Notes: generated from the letters alone by a model not told the origin. A stretch of 64,000 nt of DNA from Hippasteria phrygiana (GCA_037893225.1 JAZGUH010000071.1:248001-312000); one strand, 5' to 3'. Numbered from the stretch's first letter, positions 35,553 through 49,730 are shown. Translations and numbers: made by a program.

Positions 35553-37062
35553 AATGGTCAAGAGCATGTATTTCCTTGGATTATTTCCTCTGGTTACAGG
35601 CCATGATGCGCACTCGGGGACTTCATCTCATGAATATGATTCTGACGCAAACAAAATATTATAAACAATAGAAGAAGAGATCATTGGAATATTCATGCAG
35701 CTTTCAGCATTGTTTAAAATACTTCTATTTAATCCATTTGAGAAATCTGCATAAGTACACTCAAAGTTGTTGACGTGTGGATATTTAATTAAAAATCCAA
35801 CCCTGCCCGTAGCATGCACGCAACACTTTCCATGTAGGAATTGTTTTAGTTTTATCCATTATGGAACTTTGGCTAGAAATAACTAATATTTTTGGTTAAG
35901 TAGTTTTACAAACAAATTCTGTTTGAAACAAACAATTATAACTTTTGGTAACCTGCCTACATGTATGTCAAAACCCCATTCCAATTTTTTTCAATCTTTG
36001 CCACGGTTCTTGTTAATAATTACCATTACGATTCTGTAGAAATTTGAGAAGCACAAATCAATGAATGTTTCTAACTTGTGTTCGGAGTCAGTGACCGACA
36101 GGTGGAGATTGGTCTTGATATATAGCATACATGTAGCTGATTAGTGATGATACAAATTTCTCTAAGTCCAGCCTTCTACTGAATGCGTCACAGTTCACGT
36201 TCGCTCCAAAATGGTGAAGCCTGAGAAATGCAGATTCGTAGTAATGATAACAGGCCACTCTACATCCAACTTAGTCATTTTGTTCATTAGAACATAAATG
36301 TCTAAGAAGGATGAGTTGTATTGACATTGCTTTATTGTAAGCGGTGATGTTTCTGACTTGCAGAAAAGCAATTTACTTGATACACAGATTGTTCACATAG
36401 AAAAATAAGGAGTTTTGAAATGCATGCCTACAATGTGATGTTGAGTGCTACATATATTTCATTGAAATATGGAGCGAGTTTAGTTTGATAATTTTGTTTT
36501 TATTAAGTTTAGAGAACGGACTGAATTAAGTTTGAATTGATTTGCAGCCCACTATACCACTAAGGAGTGCTTTAAGCTGATGTCTTTAGTTTGTCTTTTA
36601 GTTGGACTTTCATGACTTGGTGAATACTCGATAGTAAAGGGATATTTTTTTTCCTAGTAGGCCAACAAATCAATTTTTTTACAATCTTGCCCTATGTTGG
36701 CGGTCTCCTAAATTGTCAGTATCTAATTAGATTGGGGAAGCTTGCTTGAGAAATATAAAACTATCCCGATTGGAGCCAACAAACATTGCTGACAAATAAT
36801 CTGACTTGGTGATTGGAAATATTTTCAAGCATCGGTGTCCTCCAGACTCGTTGAAGGCATCTCATTGAATAAGGACTTGATTCTTAGATGATGCTCAGAA
36901 TGCCAAGTCAAATTTATTGCAATATTTGAAAGGTTAACGTCAAATACTTGTATGCTTCACTGTTGCCACCGTACCGGAAAAACCATGTCCAGAATCATTC
37001 ACATCAAAGGTCAACAATGAGGCCCTAAAGCAGTAATCCAAAGTACAGGTGAACTTGCCTTC

Positions 37063-37280
37063 TTAACCCCTCGCGTACGGATGACGCCATAGGGCGTAAA
37101 AAGCAGTGTCACCAGGCCAGATGATGCCACTGGCCGCTGTTTGTGCAGTTTTAATCCATTGTTGAATTATTGTGTATGTCATGCTTGACTGCACAAACAC
37201 ATTGTAATGGTTCGATTTGGCTGCCAGAACCGCTGCAACACCCCGACGTCTCCCGTAAAATACCGTGCTCAAGGAGTTAA
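37063..37280 (+). mobile_element. TTAA-type MITE family A (218 bp)
   Basis: TTAACCCCTCGCGTACGG to TGCTCAAGGAGTTAA, with TTAA at both edges and the family core (TCAATCCATTGTTGGATTAT-like). Confidence 0.85.
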
Positions 37281-38649
37281 TGCAGGGGCCAAATAAAGAT
37301 GCTCTCACTCGCTGTACCAGTCACAGATTAATTAAAAGCTTTGCCTTTAAGGCCATGGTTTCTGTGATTAATCGGTATCTGTTCTTCCTAACAAGCACGG
37401 CCGACACCATCCACTCTAAATCTGCTTAGAACCTGCCGCACTTGGTTAAAAACGCCATCCAGCATGTAAATTGATGTTCATATGTGGACGTTTTTAGGCC
37501 TTTCACAGTGTACGTGTAGAGTGTGTGGGTGTTATCATGGGTCGGTTGGGGTGTTATACTCATTGATTTCCCGTGTCGATTATGCTCCAAAATTTATTGG
37601 AGTCTCCAAGCGTCAGTGGGATATATTTTTGGTGGATCATTAAATGTCAGTCAAGACAACCTCTGAAATTCTGTCGGGTTGTATGGGTACATGTTATTTT
37701 AATTTTTATTGTACGTCTGTCTGTTATGAATTTTTGACCAAAACAAGAGTTGAAAAAACCAACATTGAATACATGTATATGTCATGGTTTCAGAATGATT
37801 TTTGCATGAATGAGTAATTCATTGACTGTTTATCAACTTGTGTTTTGTGGTGATGCTCGTCCAATAAATTGACATTTGATAAGGTGATATTCACATCACA
37901 ACACGCCCTCACAAAGTAAACATCTTCACCCCTTCCGTGCTCATCACTTGTCCTACATTTACAATGTAGGACATTCTTCAGGTGATTCATTTCGTGGTCA
38001 ATAATAAAAAATATATATAAATATAGAATTGCTTCATGTATGGAATGAAATGGGTGAAACAGAACAGAGAATTTTACAAATGGAAAATTTACCTTTCGGA
38101 AACAGAGAAAGGAGTCCACTTTCTGAGTTACTACCACTTAAGCCCATATGGGTCATACCAAAAGTGAAGTTGATTCACATTTGATCAAACTATTGATTGA
38201 TTGTGTCTCAGTAATTTTTGGGTGTACAATGTACATGTAAGCAGAGTATCTGGAGCTCTCACTGAAAAACATAAATTAAGGTTGAAGCCCCTCGATCAAA
38301 ATGTTTTAGATTATTGGAAAGCAAAATTGATCATCTGATGATTTAACCAGTATCACAACATATTGTGTTTTGCTTGAGTCAGGAAAGGAGTTTATGATTA
38401 AATTATAGGTCTGATAGGAATATAGTTTGATGTGTGGAAGGACTAACAGGATGAGTTGAACTATGTCTAGATGTACATACTTGAAAGATGAAATTGGAAT
38501 GAGTGATAGCAAATTGAGAATCTGTTGATTTTACCTTGGATAGCGGTTGCATGCGGTTTAAAATTCAAGTCAACTCCATCCATTGGTAGCGTTTATTAAA
38601 TTTATTGATCAGGAAAATAGCTAATCCATAGGAATAGTAAAAACAAAAA

Positions 38650-38684
38650 GCCCAAACAAACAAACAAACAAACAAACAAACTAG
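38650..38684 (+). repeat. (CAAA)n microsatellite
   Basis: Seven or more CAAA units. Confidence 0.8.
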
Positions 38685-40573
38685 TAAATAGTTTTAATTC
38701 ATTTGTGTTTGGAAATTGTGAAAGCTTATAAGTACAAAATGTAGGTGAAAATAAGAAGTAATTTTCCAGTCCATATTGGTGGATTACATTGTACTGTATA
38801 TTTTAAATTATTGTGATTATTCACTTCTTAAAATAAACCTTGTTTTGAACTGAACAAGAGACTACTTATTACGCACTGTAGTCTCAGTGTTTTTCACGTG
38901 TTTGCAGTGCAACATTGGCAAGCTACTCATAAAACTGTTGCAAAATTACAACTATACTTTGCCCCATCCTTGATTTGAAGATGTCTACTCTTCCTGCAAG
39001 TTTATAGCAGATACATGTATGTCTGGGGGCATTGGGGTATTCAAACCATGGACGAAAAATGTTGAAGAACAGAAGAGAACAATATCGTCCGCGATTCCCA
39101 GCATACGTCCGCGATTGGGATTGTGTACAAAACATTTGGAGGTCTTCCGAAAAAGTTAAAGTACAAACAAAAGAGGGAACAATAGGACGTCCACGTTTGG
39201 AAGTCGATGTACGTGTATGAGTATTTGCCAAACATTAAGAATTGTTTTGGATGTGGGAGCAATAAAAAATCAAGTGTTTGAGAATACCTACGTGTAAAAA
39301 TGAATTTATCCTAAAAAGTAGAGCAACATGTTTTGCGTAGAATGACATGAGGATGTTACAGCCTGATCGATCAACCTGGATGTGCACTTGTTTGCAAATT
39401 TCTGACTTCACAAGTCTGTCCAAACCATTAAAGGATTTAGTGTATTAGCCTACTAGGCTTGCAAATGTAAGTTTAATTTGCCATTCCTTCAAGCTACATG
39501 TACGTCATCCATTCAGCTGATTATCAGTGGTACAGGTACATGTATGTCAGAGCTTGGGTTTTCTGTGTTCCGGAGACTTTTCTCGAGAAGAATATTTTTC
39601 AATTTTACTATTTTCAAAACTTTAAAATCTGTGCACATGCATTCAAATTTATGCAGTTACAAAATGTACATTTAAGATGAGAGTCTATTGAAAAATGTCT
39701 GTGTTTGAATACTTTTGAAGACATCTGCAGCACATGTACATGTACTTTGAAAAAAATCAAACCTTTCCTCTTTATTCTCTTAAATTAATATTCATATTTC
39801 AGCATGAACGTGTTCATACCATTTCATACCTATTACACAAATAAACAAGCTTCATGAACATGTGGACCGACAAAAAATAATCTATATATCATGTATGTAT
39901 GTATCACAAAGTATACAAATTGATGGCAATTCCAATTAAATCCTGAATGATGTTTCCCTCCCGTGAATTGATCAGTTTTCCATTTGTTGCAATGTCAGTC
40001 AGTCTACCCCTTCCCTCAATCTGCTGTATCATCACTTCAAAACATGTAAACGAACACCACAGACTACAGCAAAAATGATTATCAAAGAGGTAACATCACA
40101 GCTCCCCAACAGACAAGGGTATCATATACATATAAGCAGTAATGCTATAGGAGTTGAAGTCATGCCAAAAGGCCACTACCAGCCAATGCTGGATTTATAG
40201 AGGTTGTTTTTACCATCTTACATGTACTTCATGGCCAGGTGTTGAGCAATATAACACTAATAGCAGCTATTGCATTTCAAGCAAGAGACCTGTACTTTGG
40301 ATACAATTGTTGATAGATAGCATTGCCAGTTGGCGTCCGAAGTTGGCATCCGTTTGAAGGATGGAGAATTAATGATCTTTACATGGTTGTTGCTTGTTGT
40401 TACTCAGTCAATAATGCCAGAGGGCTTGGAATATCTATTTAGAGATGTCTCATGATGATGATGTTGGTGACAAATGTGAATTGGTCTTGTTTTTCCAGGA
40501 GTGTGTGGGGTAAAAATAAAATGTGCTTTTGGCATTAATCAGGCACATGTACATGTAGCATGTTAAAACGTAA

Positions 40574-40792
40574 TTAACCCTTTGCGTATGAAAGACGCCA
40601 TGGCGTAAACAAAAAGGATGTGCCACCAGGCCGGATGACACCATTGGCCGCTGTTTGTGCAGTTTCAATCCATTGTTGGATTATTGTTTCTGTTACGCTT
40701 GACTGCACAAACACATTTTAGCGGTTCGCTTGGCTGCCAGAACCGCTGCAACACCCGACGTCTCCCATAAAAACCCGTAGTCAAGGGGTTAA
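40574..40792 (+). mobile_element. TTAA-type MITE family A (219 bp)
   Basis: TTAACCCTTTGCGTATG to GTAGTCAAGGGGTTAA. Same orientation as 37063 and 54830. Confidence 0.85.
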
Positions 40793-41415
40793 GTTCTTTT
40801 GTTTTTGCAAAAGTAATGAACATGAAGTGTTGTGTAAAAGATGTTTCATGCTCAGTAGATGGCAATCATTGGTATGATATTAAAGCTAAGACCAAACACT
40901 TTCATTAGGAAAAGAAATGAAAAAAACATGTTTCTAATAATGATTCCAATAATGTTTAAATGTCTTGCAACAGCGAACTATTAAAAAGTGTTAAGGCAGT
41001 TCTATGAGCTCCAGGTGGGACCTGAGCGGCAATCAGGAACCATAACCATTGGATTGCTAACACTTGACTGTATTTCTCTTCTAATACCCAGCCTATTATT
41101 TTTTTCCCTATCAATAATTAATGATAATTAATATTTCGGTGAACAAAATTTTGAAAGTGTACATGTACATGTATACACATTCTTAACTGTATTGCTTCTT
41201 TCTTACAGTTCCTAATGATTCCAAACACTCTTTTGCATTGATTGGTTTTAAAATGCAGCTTCTTTCTTCCTTCATATCCACGTGTCATTTCAAATAACTA
41301 AATAGAGTTTATCCCTTTCATGCTCATTCCATGAAACATGCCACACGCAACACCAACATGTATTGAGACTAGCAATCTAAATTCCTTGTAAAGTGAACAG
41401 ATTCTAACCTGGCAT

Positions 41416-41567
41416 TTAAAACCCTAACCCTGCCAGACGCAGCACAGTGCATCTGTGGTGACAGCTTGACCTTGCTGCACTCTGCACACAAGTCAATGTG
41501 ACAAAGTATGCAATCTGATGCATCTGGCAGGGTTTCTAGCCAAAATAACCTGGAGGGTTAGGGTTAA
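41416..41567. repeat. Inverted-repeat element with telomere-like CCCTAACCC ends
   Basis: AACCCTAACCCTGCCAGA at the left. TCTGGCAGGGTTT and GGGTTAGGGTTAA at the right. The inner words GATGCATCTG and CAGTGCATCTG also mirror. Confidence 0.6.
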
Positions 41568-42155
41568 TGGCATTGTCAGTCACAGCAAGGGGGGGGGGGG
41601 GGGGGGGGGTGGGGTAAGCTCAAACCATGCCACCAACCTTATACAGCTAATTAAATTGGTAGCAAATTGGCCAGTGCCGACAGGTGATGTTTTAATTTCA
41701 TGTGGCAAGGGTGCGATGGGGTTTGATTTGAGGCACGCTTCACTGATCTCGTTCTTTGGCTGTATTCCCCCACCCATACACTGCCACAAGAGACCCAGAT
41801 TGATTAACTTGATTGATTGAGATTGGTCAGAGAGATGGGTTTAACCTTCAAGAGACCTCACCATTGTAGACATTAACCAGAGTCCAGACATAGTCCAAAG
41901 GCTATAATTGCAAAAATATTGCCTTGGCTTTTTGCAAATGGGCATTTGATTGTCAGGAATATTTCTGATTTATGATTTAATTTCCTTATGACCTCCTGTG
42001 AAGGAAATGCCAGCTTCAGCTGAGAAGAAGAAAAACTTTTGGACAACTGTTTACCTGGTCATTTATGAGCTAAAGACCTTATCCACATGTACATGTGGCA
42101 GGTCTGAATACACGTAATCCCTGCCTCCTGCCTGCATTAGTAGTGACCTAGCCAA

Positions 42156-42340
42156 TTATACCCAGTACGATATGGGGCAGAGGGGTACCCCCCTTTGTCC
42201 CTATACCCTATACACTCTCCAGACTATTGTTACCTAACACATCCCCCCTAGACATCTGAAAAGAATTCCTGAGATTCCGGGAACACAATGACCAACACAA
42301 AAGAGGGGGTTTCCCTCTGTCCCATATCGTGCATCATATG
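42156..42340 (+). mobile_element. GATATGGGGC-family foldback MITE
   Basis: ACGATATGGGGCAGAGG and CCCTCTGTCCCATATCGT as terminal inverted repeats. The interior is shared with 28043-28221 and 10805-10950. Confidence 0.75.
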
Positions 42341-43014
42341 TAGCCAATGCACACCTTTCTTTTGGTCTAGGATTTGCAAACATCATGTCCACATTGATGT
42401 ACATTACTGAACAAAAGGATTCCTGAAGTACTCATACATGTAGAACTTCTAAAATACATCTTTTGGTGCTAATTTCTTTAATTTGACCCCTCTCCTCAAA
42501 AATATATTAGGACCTAATAAAACAGCTGTAAGAAAGACCTGAAATGTACAAATCACCTATCAGCCATGTGAAGCCTCCTTGCTCCTAGTTCGGTATCTGA
42601 AAGGTCAAAGGTTATTCGGGATAAAATTGCTGACGTAATGTTACGCCATGTTACGTGAATGCCCATTTTGATTGAATTTAACTTAACACGTGCGCATTGT
42701 GCGACCACCTTTTGCATTCACACTCGCGCGTTAGGTCACGCGGGTCATTCGGGATAAAATATCATTGTGCACATGCGCAGTTGAAATACCGAACTAGCTT
42801 ACATTGTATTCATTGTACATGTGTATGCCTTGGGACCAGTTCCCTTGCAGTAGACACTAACTATTCTTTAACATTACTGGAACATTCATGTCAATGAGGT
42901 AGATTTGCAAAAAATACATTGTGTTAATATGATTCAAGGGCAAAGATATTTGACTGAACAAGAAGTTCAGAGACCACTGGATTGCAGTTCCAGTGCTCCA
43001 TCAATTATGATACC

Positions 43015-43070
43015 CAGCTTCAGGGATGGTAGTTCAAAGGTCATGGGTTTCAATCCTGGTTCAGTCAATT
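43015..43070 (+). repeat. tRNA-like SINE relic
   Basis: GGGTTTCAATCCTGG (43044-43058) resembles a B box. Other worn B boxes occur at about 56300, 58017 and 59880 within the later introns. Confidence 0.3.
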
Positions 43071-43257
43071 GTCTTTGCTAATACAAATTCTCTCTTATAA
43101 ATTTCCATTGGTTCCTTTTTTACTGTCGGAGAATCAGTTCACATTATTTGGTGCAGACAGTGTACATTGTATGTCTCAGTGTTACTGGCTCTCCGTAGTG
43201 TTTACTAAAAAGCTCAATAATGGCAAAATGTGTATTTCCTTTTTGTTTACATTGCAG

Positions 43258-43397
43258 GAAAAAGTGGAGTATTTCTTCCTGTTTATCTTCACGTTAGAAG
43301 CCGTATTGAAGATCGTTGCCCTGGGATTCCTCTTTCACTCAGGGGCATATCTAAGAAATGCCTGGAACTTCCTAGACTTCATTATAGTAATTATAGG
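43258..43397 (+). CDS. Cav1: Cav1 exon 4: IS2 and first part of IS3
   Basis: 140 bp, phase 0 in, phase 2 out, GCAG acceptor and GTAAGT donor. It encodes [20 protein letters not shown], the second segment of the domain I voltage sensor with its conserved acidic residue and Lys, then a cytoplasmic turn and [13 protein letters not shown], the start of S3 with the conserved Asp. Length and phase match the family's exon 4. Confidence 0.96.
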
Positions 43398-44312
<915 letters not shown>

Positions 44313-44471
44313 GTTTACAGGTCGTACTCAACTCCATCTTTCGTGCCATGGTGCCGTTGCTCCACATAGCCCTTCTCGTTATTTTTGTAATCCTCATCTA
44401 TGCTGTGATCGGTCTGGAGCTCTTTGTAGGGAAGCTGCATAATACATGTTGGGTTGAAAAGGACGGTATAC
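44313..44471 (+). CDS. Cav1: Cav1 exon 6: S4-S5 linker, IS5 and start of the pore turret
   Basis: 159 bp. Two bases complete Ser, then [20 protein letters not shown] and [20 protein letters not shown]. These are the S4-S5 linker that couples the sensor to the gate and the S5 pore helix. The extracellular turret begins [14 protein letters not shown] chose the donor CGTAAGTTG at 44471/44472 because it keeps phase and joins to exon 7 as Arg-Lys-Phe. A GT six bases upstream is a poorer donor and would break the frame. Confidence 0.93.
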
Positions 44472-45138
44472 GTAAGTTGACCAGAAATACGTCATGGAAG
44501 ATTTTGCACTTGGTTTGTTGAAAGCCAAAGGTCCTTAGAGTAGTCAATGGATTTCTTAGTAAAGAAAAACTCTTAAACTAGTTTTCTGATTTTAACCCCT
44601 TGAGTACGGTTGTTTATAATGAGGCGCTGGGGTGCCGGGTCGGCCTGTGCAGCCAAGCAAAACAGACACAAGAGGCTTGTGCAGCCAAGCGTAACATACA
44701 CAATAATCCAACAATAGATTGAAAATGCAGAGAATGGCATAAATAGACATCATCCGGCCTGGTAGGAATTTTTTTGGGGGGCGTATATAGACGTCATCCG
44801 GCTTCAAAGGCCATGTAAACTAGATCCAATTTTGAGATGACGGTCAGAGAATACTGACCAAAACTGAGTATACCTCTGTTCTAAAAACCGCACTCCTCTG
44901 TTTAAAGTTAGTTATTTCACTTGGTGAATCTGCAGACTCATGTAAACTATATCTCCACCATGCAAAGTATCAAATCACATTAAGACCAAAGTTAACGTTT
45001 TCTAAACATAGCAAAAATACCACCTCATCAGTAATAGCTTCCTTTCACAGACAGCGCATTGGTCCATTTTGGGACATTTGATGTTTTTAGCCCGTTTTAT
45101 TCTCCCATCTGATGGCCCTCCTTGGTTCCCCCTTTCAG
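44472..45138 (+). other. Intron 6, with a MITE
   Basis: 667 bp, GTAAGT to CTTTCAG. Contains the TTAA-type element at 44592-44810; the rest is unique sequence. Confidence 0.88.
44592..44810 (-). mobile_element. TTAA-type MITE family A, right end lost
   Basis: TTAACCCCTTGAGTACGG at the left and the shared core (ACACAATAATCCAACAATAG). The right terminal repeat is not recognisable beyond 'ggcttcaaagg'. Confidence 0.7.
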
Positions 45139-45350
45139 GTAAGTTTGCCCAGGATGACCCCCACCCCTGCGGGATTGACCGGGGCTTCAACTGTAGCGAC
45201 TTAAGCCAGATTGAAATAGAGGGCGCTTTCTGTGACGAGTACTGGGTGGGGCCCAACGAAGGCATCACCAACTTTGATAACATCGGCCTCGCCATGCTGA
45301 CAGTATTCCAATGTATCACTATGGAGGGCTGGACGGATGTGCTTTACAAT
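45139..45350 (+). CDS. Cav1: Cav1 exon 7: pore turret, P helix and selectivity filter of domain I
   Basis: 212 bp, phase 1 in (GT completes Arg), phase 0 out before GTAAGT. It encodes an acidic, cysteine-containing extracellular loop ([17 protein letters not shown] ... GAFCDEYW, with a potential NCS glycosylation site). Then come [20 protein letters not shown] and [14 protein letters not shown]. The Glu of TMEGW is the domain I member of the EEEE ring that selects Ca2+. The loop between GI and the P helix differs strongly from vertebrates, while the filter is fully conserved. Confidence 0.96.
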
Positions 45351-48300
45351 GTAAGTTAAAATAGACAGGTTTTTGTTTCAGTAGAACTAACCAGACACAA
45401 AGGCCCATGTCATGAAACTTCTAAGCAGACAAAGTCTGTTTAGAAGAATCGGCTGTGAACCAGTCATAATCAATTTACATCAAATGTAAATTTAGCTGGT
45501 AACCTGGTTTTGCTTAGCAAATCTTTTCTGTGCTCGATAGCTTCAGGAAATCGGCCCCAGCCCACCATTTTAAGGTCGAAATGCAGGCATGGCATTTTTA
45601 GAAGGATCCAGAATGCCATTTTACAGGTGGGTGGCTGAGGGGATGTCGGCCATGTAGAATTTACCTTATGGAGTTAAAATTTCATTTGAAAACTGTCCCG
45701 TGGTGGGAGAGGGAGGTTGATGACCCCCCCCCCCCCCCCCCCCCCACCTCTTGATCCACCAATGATTTTTACCCCATGTCCCCTAATTGATATTGTATAT
45801 GTATATTAACCAGTGCTTACTCTATTCCAGCCACCTCTCTGCCTGTCTAATGGACTGCCAAAACAAATTACAGACTGGAAGTTTTTTTATTGTATTTTTT
45901 GTTAATTCAGTCTTTAAAACTGACAGATACAATCTTATTTTTGTCCGCCAAATAGTGGGTAAATCCTTAGACTAGCCCCAGATGGCATCAAAGTATTACA
46001 CGTTTTGCTGGGAGTGGACAGGCAGTTTTTCTATCTTGTCTGGGAGTAGACAGGTTTAAAAATAACCATCACGATGGTGTACCATTACCGTTCATTATCT
46101 CCTCCATGTTTCCTGTCACGTTTTTCTAATTCTAGATCCTCATTGGTTAATATCAGTAGTCCCATGTAGCCACGTCATTGCACTTTGTCTGTCATCCTGC
46201 ATTCCCTGATGCATGTTTGTTGTACGTCCAAATCCCACAGCATAAATGCTCTGTATCTCCCACCAGCATATCTCTGATACCAGGCACTTAGCCAATCAAC
46301 ATTGAGGAGCCTCAGCCAGACCGATCTGTTTAATTTGAAAGGCAAACAGGGTAAAAATGGGTAAAAATCTCAAGGTAAAGACTAGAGGTAAAACAAATTT
46401 GTGGACAAAGGGAACAAATGGAAATAAAAAAGTGTCAACAAAAAAAGGCCAAAGGCATGTTGAACGTTTATTATTTATATCATTTATTTTCAGACATTTT
46501 ATACTCTCATATACATTTTATTTCCTATGTTTCATTGAATTTTTTTTTAAAGAAAAAGAATGCAAGTAAAAGATATGCAAACTAAAAACATATTTGAAAA
46601 ATAGAATCTAAAACATTTGGATAACCAGGATGATAGTATAATCTTTAATGACAGTAACTGTGCTCGTTGAAAAATCTCCTCTGTCCTAAATATCTGTCTC
46701 AAGTATCTGTCTCAAGTCTCATGTTTGTATAGCAAGACACTACAAAACAATGGTCCATGTTCCTGATTGGATCATTGTCTGTCTAGTTTACATCACCCAC
46801 CTCACTCCCCCCCCCTTGTGTCACCTTCATGTTTATTTGTCCAGCCAGTGCATCATCAATGTTAGTCATGTCCCTGCCATCTTAACCCCCCCTCCCCCCC
46901 CCCCTCCATTCTCGTCTGCCATCATCCCCTGTTACTATTGCCTTTGGGATTATTAACATGCCAGTGTTTAGTTGGGATATCAAAGTCATGTATCATCTAC
47001 ATCTGCAATTTTAATGGTGTTTTTTTTATAATAGAGCAGGTGTTTGCTCATTAAAAAAATTATTCACATAAATGGGTCTAATGATTTAATTTTATGTATA
47101 GCAACGTTCCTGTTTACATATATGCATTATATGTATTAATGAAGCACTTAATTAATGCTTTGAATTTAGCAAAAACGTCACGTACAACCGAGCAACTTTA
47201 CAGTAATTGGATGGGGAAAAAAAACTAGCAAGAAAACATCATTAGAAAGATTGACGTCATTATAAAACAAACACTTATTGGTTGCCGAGACACGTAATGG
47301 GACATGACTGCTGTATTGTCGCTCTCTCTCTCTCTCTCTCTTATGTCTTTCCACTGGTAATGACGCTTACAGCCAGAGGCGTTCATGTTAAATACTGTGT
47401 TTACAGAATTATTATGTTCCCTCATTCCAGCAAAATCGGGTGATGGTAATATGTATTCTGGAGGAAGTGAGTGAAGAAACACTCTGAAAAATAAGGATGA
47501 CAAATTGAGGTATAAGATTGGTAAAAAATATATTAAAATACAGTAAAACAAGACAAAGATATAAAGGATGTCTTGTGGTCAATGCTTGACCCTTGAACAA
47601 AGATTAATTTTATTGAGTTGTTTAACGTGGTGCACTTCTGCATTTTCCCCGACTTTCATCAGATAGTTTTGACAAACCTCTTTGGTGATGAGCTTCAAAC
47701 TGATTCGGTTAAATATTGGTACTGTTACCTTCATAAAACAACTTGATTCGCAAATCATTTCAGGTTTTTTAGTATTTTGAAATTTGGTCCAGAAGTCACA
47801 AATGTGGTGTCCGGAAATTGGCTGCAAAAATTGGCAGACAGTTGTCTAACGTGCTGCACTTGAACAAATTTAAATACATCCCAAACTCAACACTTACGAT
47901 TGTTTTGAAATTGACAAGTTATGATTAGTTATTGATATCTTCATCCACATGTGCAAAAATTATTTTATGAATCTTTGGTGCAATTTTAAAAGGGTTCACC
48001 ATGCACTTAAAAAATAACATTTTCCTTGTAACTTTGAAATGAGTCAGTAAACTAAAGATATTTTAAACTTGCAAGAATTTCACTTTCTGTGCAATTTGGG
48101 GTTAATCTATTACTCAGGCAAGTTGGTGGAGGAAAAGCTGTAAGTGCGGCAGGATAGAGGACCCGCCACATTACGCCATCAATGCTGAACTGCACTTGGA
48201 TTGGACAGCCGTAATTGCCTTATGGAGTGTCAATGAAGTACAGAATTAAACCTGCACTGATGCTTGTGAAATAATGAAGAACTCGTACTGTGTATTCAGT

Positions 48301-49629
48301 TGAAAACCTTGTTAAAATGTTAACAGAGCTACAAGACTGGTACCTGACTGAACTATTGCACAATGTTGGATGTGCTAGTCTTGGTGCCATTTGGAATTTC
48401 TGCTTTTCACACTTTGACTTTATCAATGTTGACGTTGTTATTTTCTGTTGTAATGTTTTAAACTCGGCAATAAATCTTGGTTCTTTGAAGCATTAAATTG
48501 ATCAAGATGTGGAATCTGTCATTGATTCCATGTCAAATCACATGGCACTGATGCGATAAAATCCACGTTATATATTCACTCTGACAGGTTTGTGCAGCGA
48601 TTATGAATATGGTTGACATTTTAAAATGGGGTCATATTTGGACATTCTATATGTCAACAGGAGAGGAGGGCCTATGCAATTATGACACTCAGGTTTTCAG
48701 AGAAAAGAGGAATCACTATTCCTTTATACTGTATTCTATAAAAGCAAAACATTAATGATCTATTAGTATTAATCTGAAATCAAATGAATAAAAGCCCAGT
48801 TATTGATTCAGATGCTAATTAATAGGGACTATATTTCTAGAAAACAGATTTGTAAACTTAAAAATAAACTTGCTTTCAAGGAAACAATATACAGTTTAGT
48901 TGCATCAATTATCAAGTAATTGATCAAAACTAAGACCAGTATTTTGAACAGCAAAGGGATTGCTTTGAACACAAATTCTACTTTACAAAGTAAGACTCAC
49001 TTATGCAGGTACATGTATCTCTTTTATCATAAGAAGGTTTGTGGCAGAGGGTACACTGAATATTTTACCAAACTAACCTTTGTTAAACAGGTTAATTAAC
49101 ACCCAAGCCATGTATATTACTGCTGTCGTTTTGATGTATATAAGTAACCAGTACTGTACTCAATATGAAGACTTCAACCCCTGGTTAAAATGGTTTTTTT
49201 GGGGGAATGCAAGCATGAGTAATAGTACAAGTTTGAGTGCAGAAAAAACGAACTGAAATTAGTGTTGTCATGAATACAAGTTCCTTAACAATTAACTTTT
49301 AATTGAGTACTTTGAAAAGTCCAGGTTTGACAATACCCATTTATATTAAAAACAGGCCCTGACATGTTATTCATTTATATCTATTGAAATTATACGTAAT
49401 ACTTTTAGGAGTGTAAGTACAAACATAGATACGGTATCCATGAGTTTCTCATGTCTCTGACCATTTGAGGTTTCACATTCACTTTTAACCTCATTTGTTG
49501 GGGGTTCCCTAACAAGTAGAAGTGACTATGAAAGTGTACAGAAAGACAGGATTGTGTATAAACTGAAGACGGATGACCTCAAATTAACCATTCTCTCCCT
49601 GTACTCTCCACTTTGCCTTCGTTGGATAG
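45351..49629 (+). other. Intron 7 (to exon 8a)
   Basis: GTAAGT to a strong pyrimidine tract and TTGGATAG. When exon 8b is used instead, the intron runs to 51291. It contains the palindromic element at 45402-45558, a C-run at 45724-45745, C-rich stretches (46805-46815 and 46885-46905) and a (CT)n microsatellite at about 47322-47341. Otherwise AT-rich with nothing coding. Confidence 0.85.
45402..45558. mobile_element. Palindromic 'GGCCCATGTCATGAAAC' element
   Basis: Starts GGCCCATGTCATGAAACTTC, ends GGAAATCGGCCCC. Central words AATTTACATCAAATGTAAATT, abbreviated here as TTTACAT/ATGTAAA, fold back. Related to 18652-18893. Confidence 0.6.
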
Positions 49630-49730
49630 ATTACTGATGCCATAGGCCCATGGCCCTGGGTCTATTTCGTTAGTCTCATCATTGTGGGATCATTCTTTGT
49701 ACTTAACTTAGTTCTTGGTGTACTTAGTGG
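49630..49730 (+). CDS. Cav1: Cav1 exon 8a: IS6, first alternative version
   Basis: 101 bp, phase 0 in, phase 2 out (GG|A Gly), acceptor after a strong tract (CTTCGTTGGATAG), donor GTAAGTAT. It encodes [20 protein letters not shown] then [14 protein letters not shown]. This is the S6 helix lining the inner pore and gate, including the two glycines whose human counterparts are changed in Timothy syndrome (LVLG and LSG). The second glycine codon is split with exon 9. One codon shorter than exon 8b. The segment PWVYFVSL resembles what I remember of vertebrate Cav1.2 exon 8a. It cannot be joined to 8b without a frameshift. Confidence 0.95.

Larger units (their letters stand above)
24892..43257 (+). 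other. Intron 3, 18.4 kb
   Basis: GTAAGT at the start; TTTTTGTTTACATTGCAG at the end. It holds the transposons listed between 26455 and 42340, the retrotransposon tail at 35365, simple repeats at 38650-38684 (CAAA)n and 41590-41609 (G)n, and the tRNA-like piece at 43015-43070. I see no exon in the remaining unique AT-rich sequence (for example 30300-35300 and 35600-37000). Confidence 0.85.

Noticed and set aside
43069..43257. Upstream extension of exon 4
   Set aside because: The frame is open back to 43069, but exon 3 joins at the GCAG at 43257 with the family's 140-bp exon length. The upstream residues are not channel-like.
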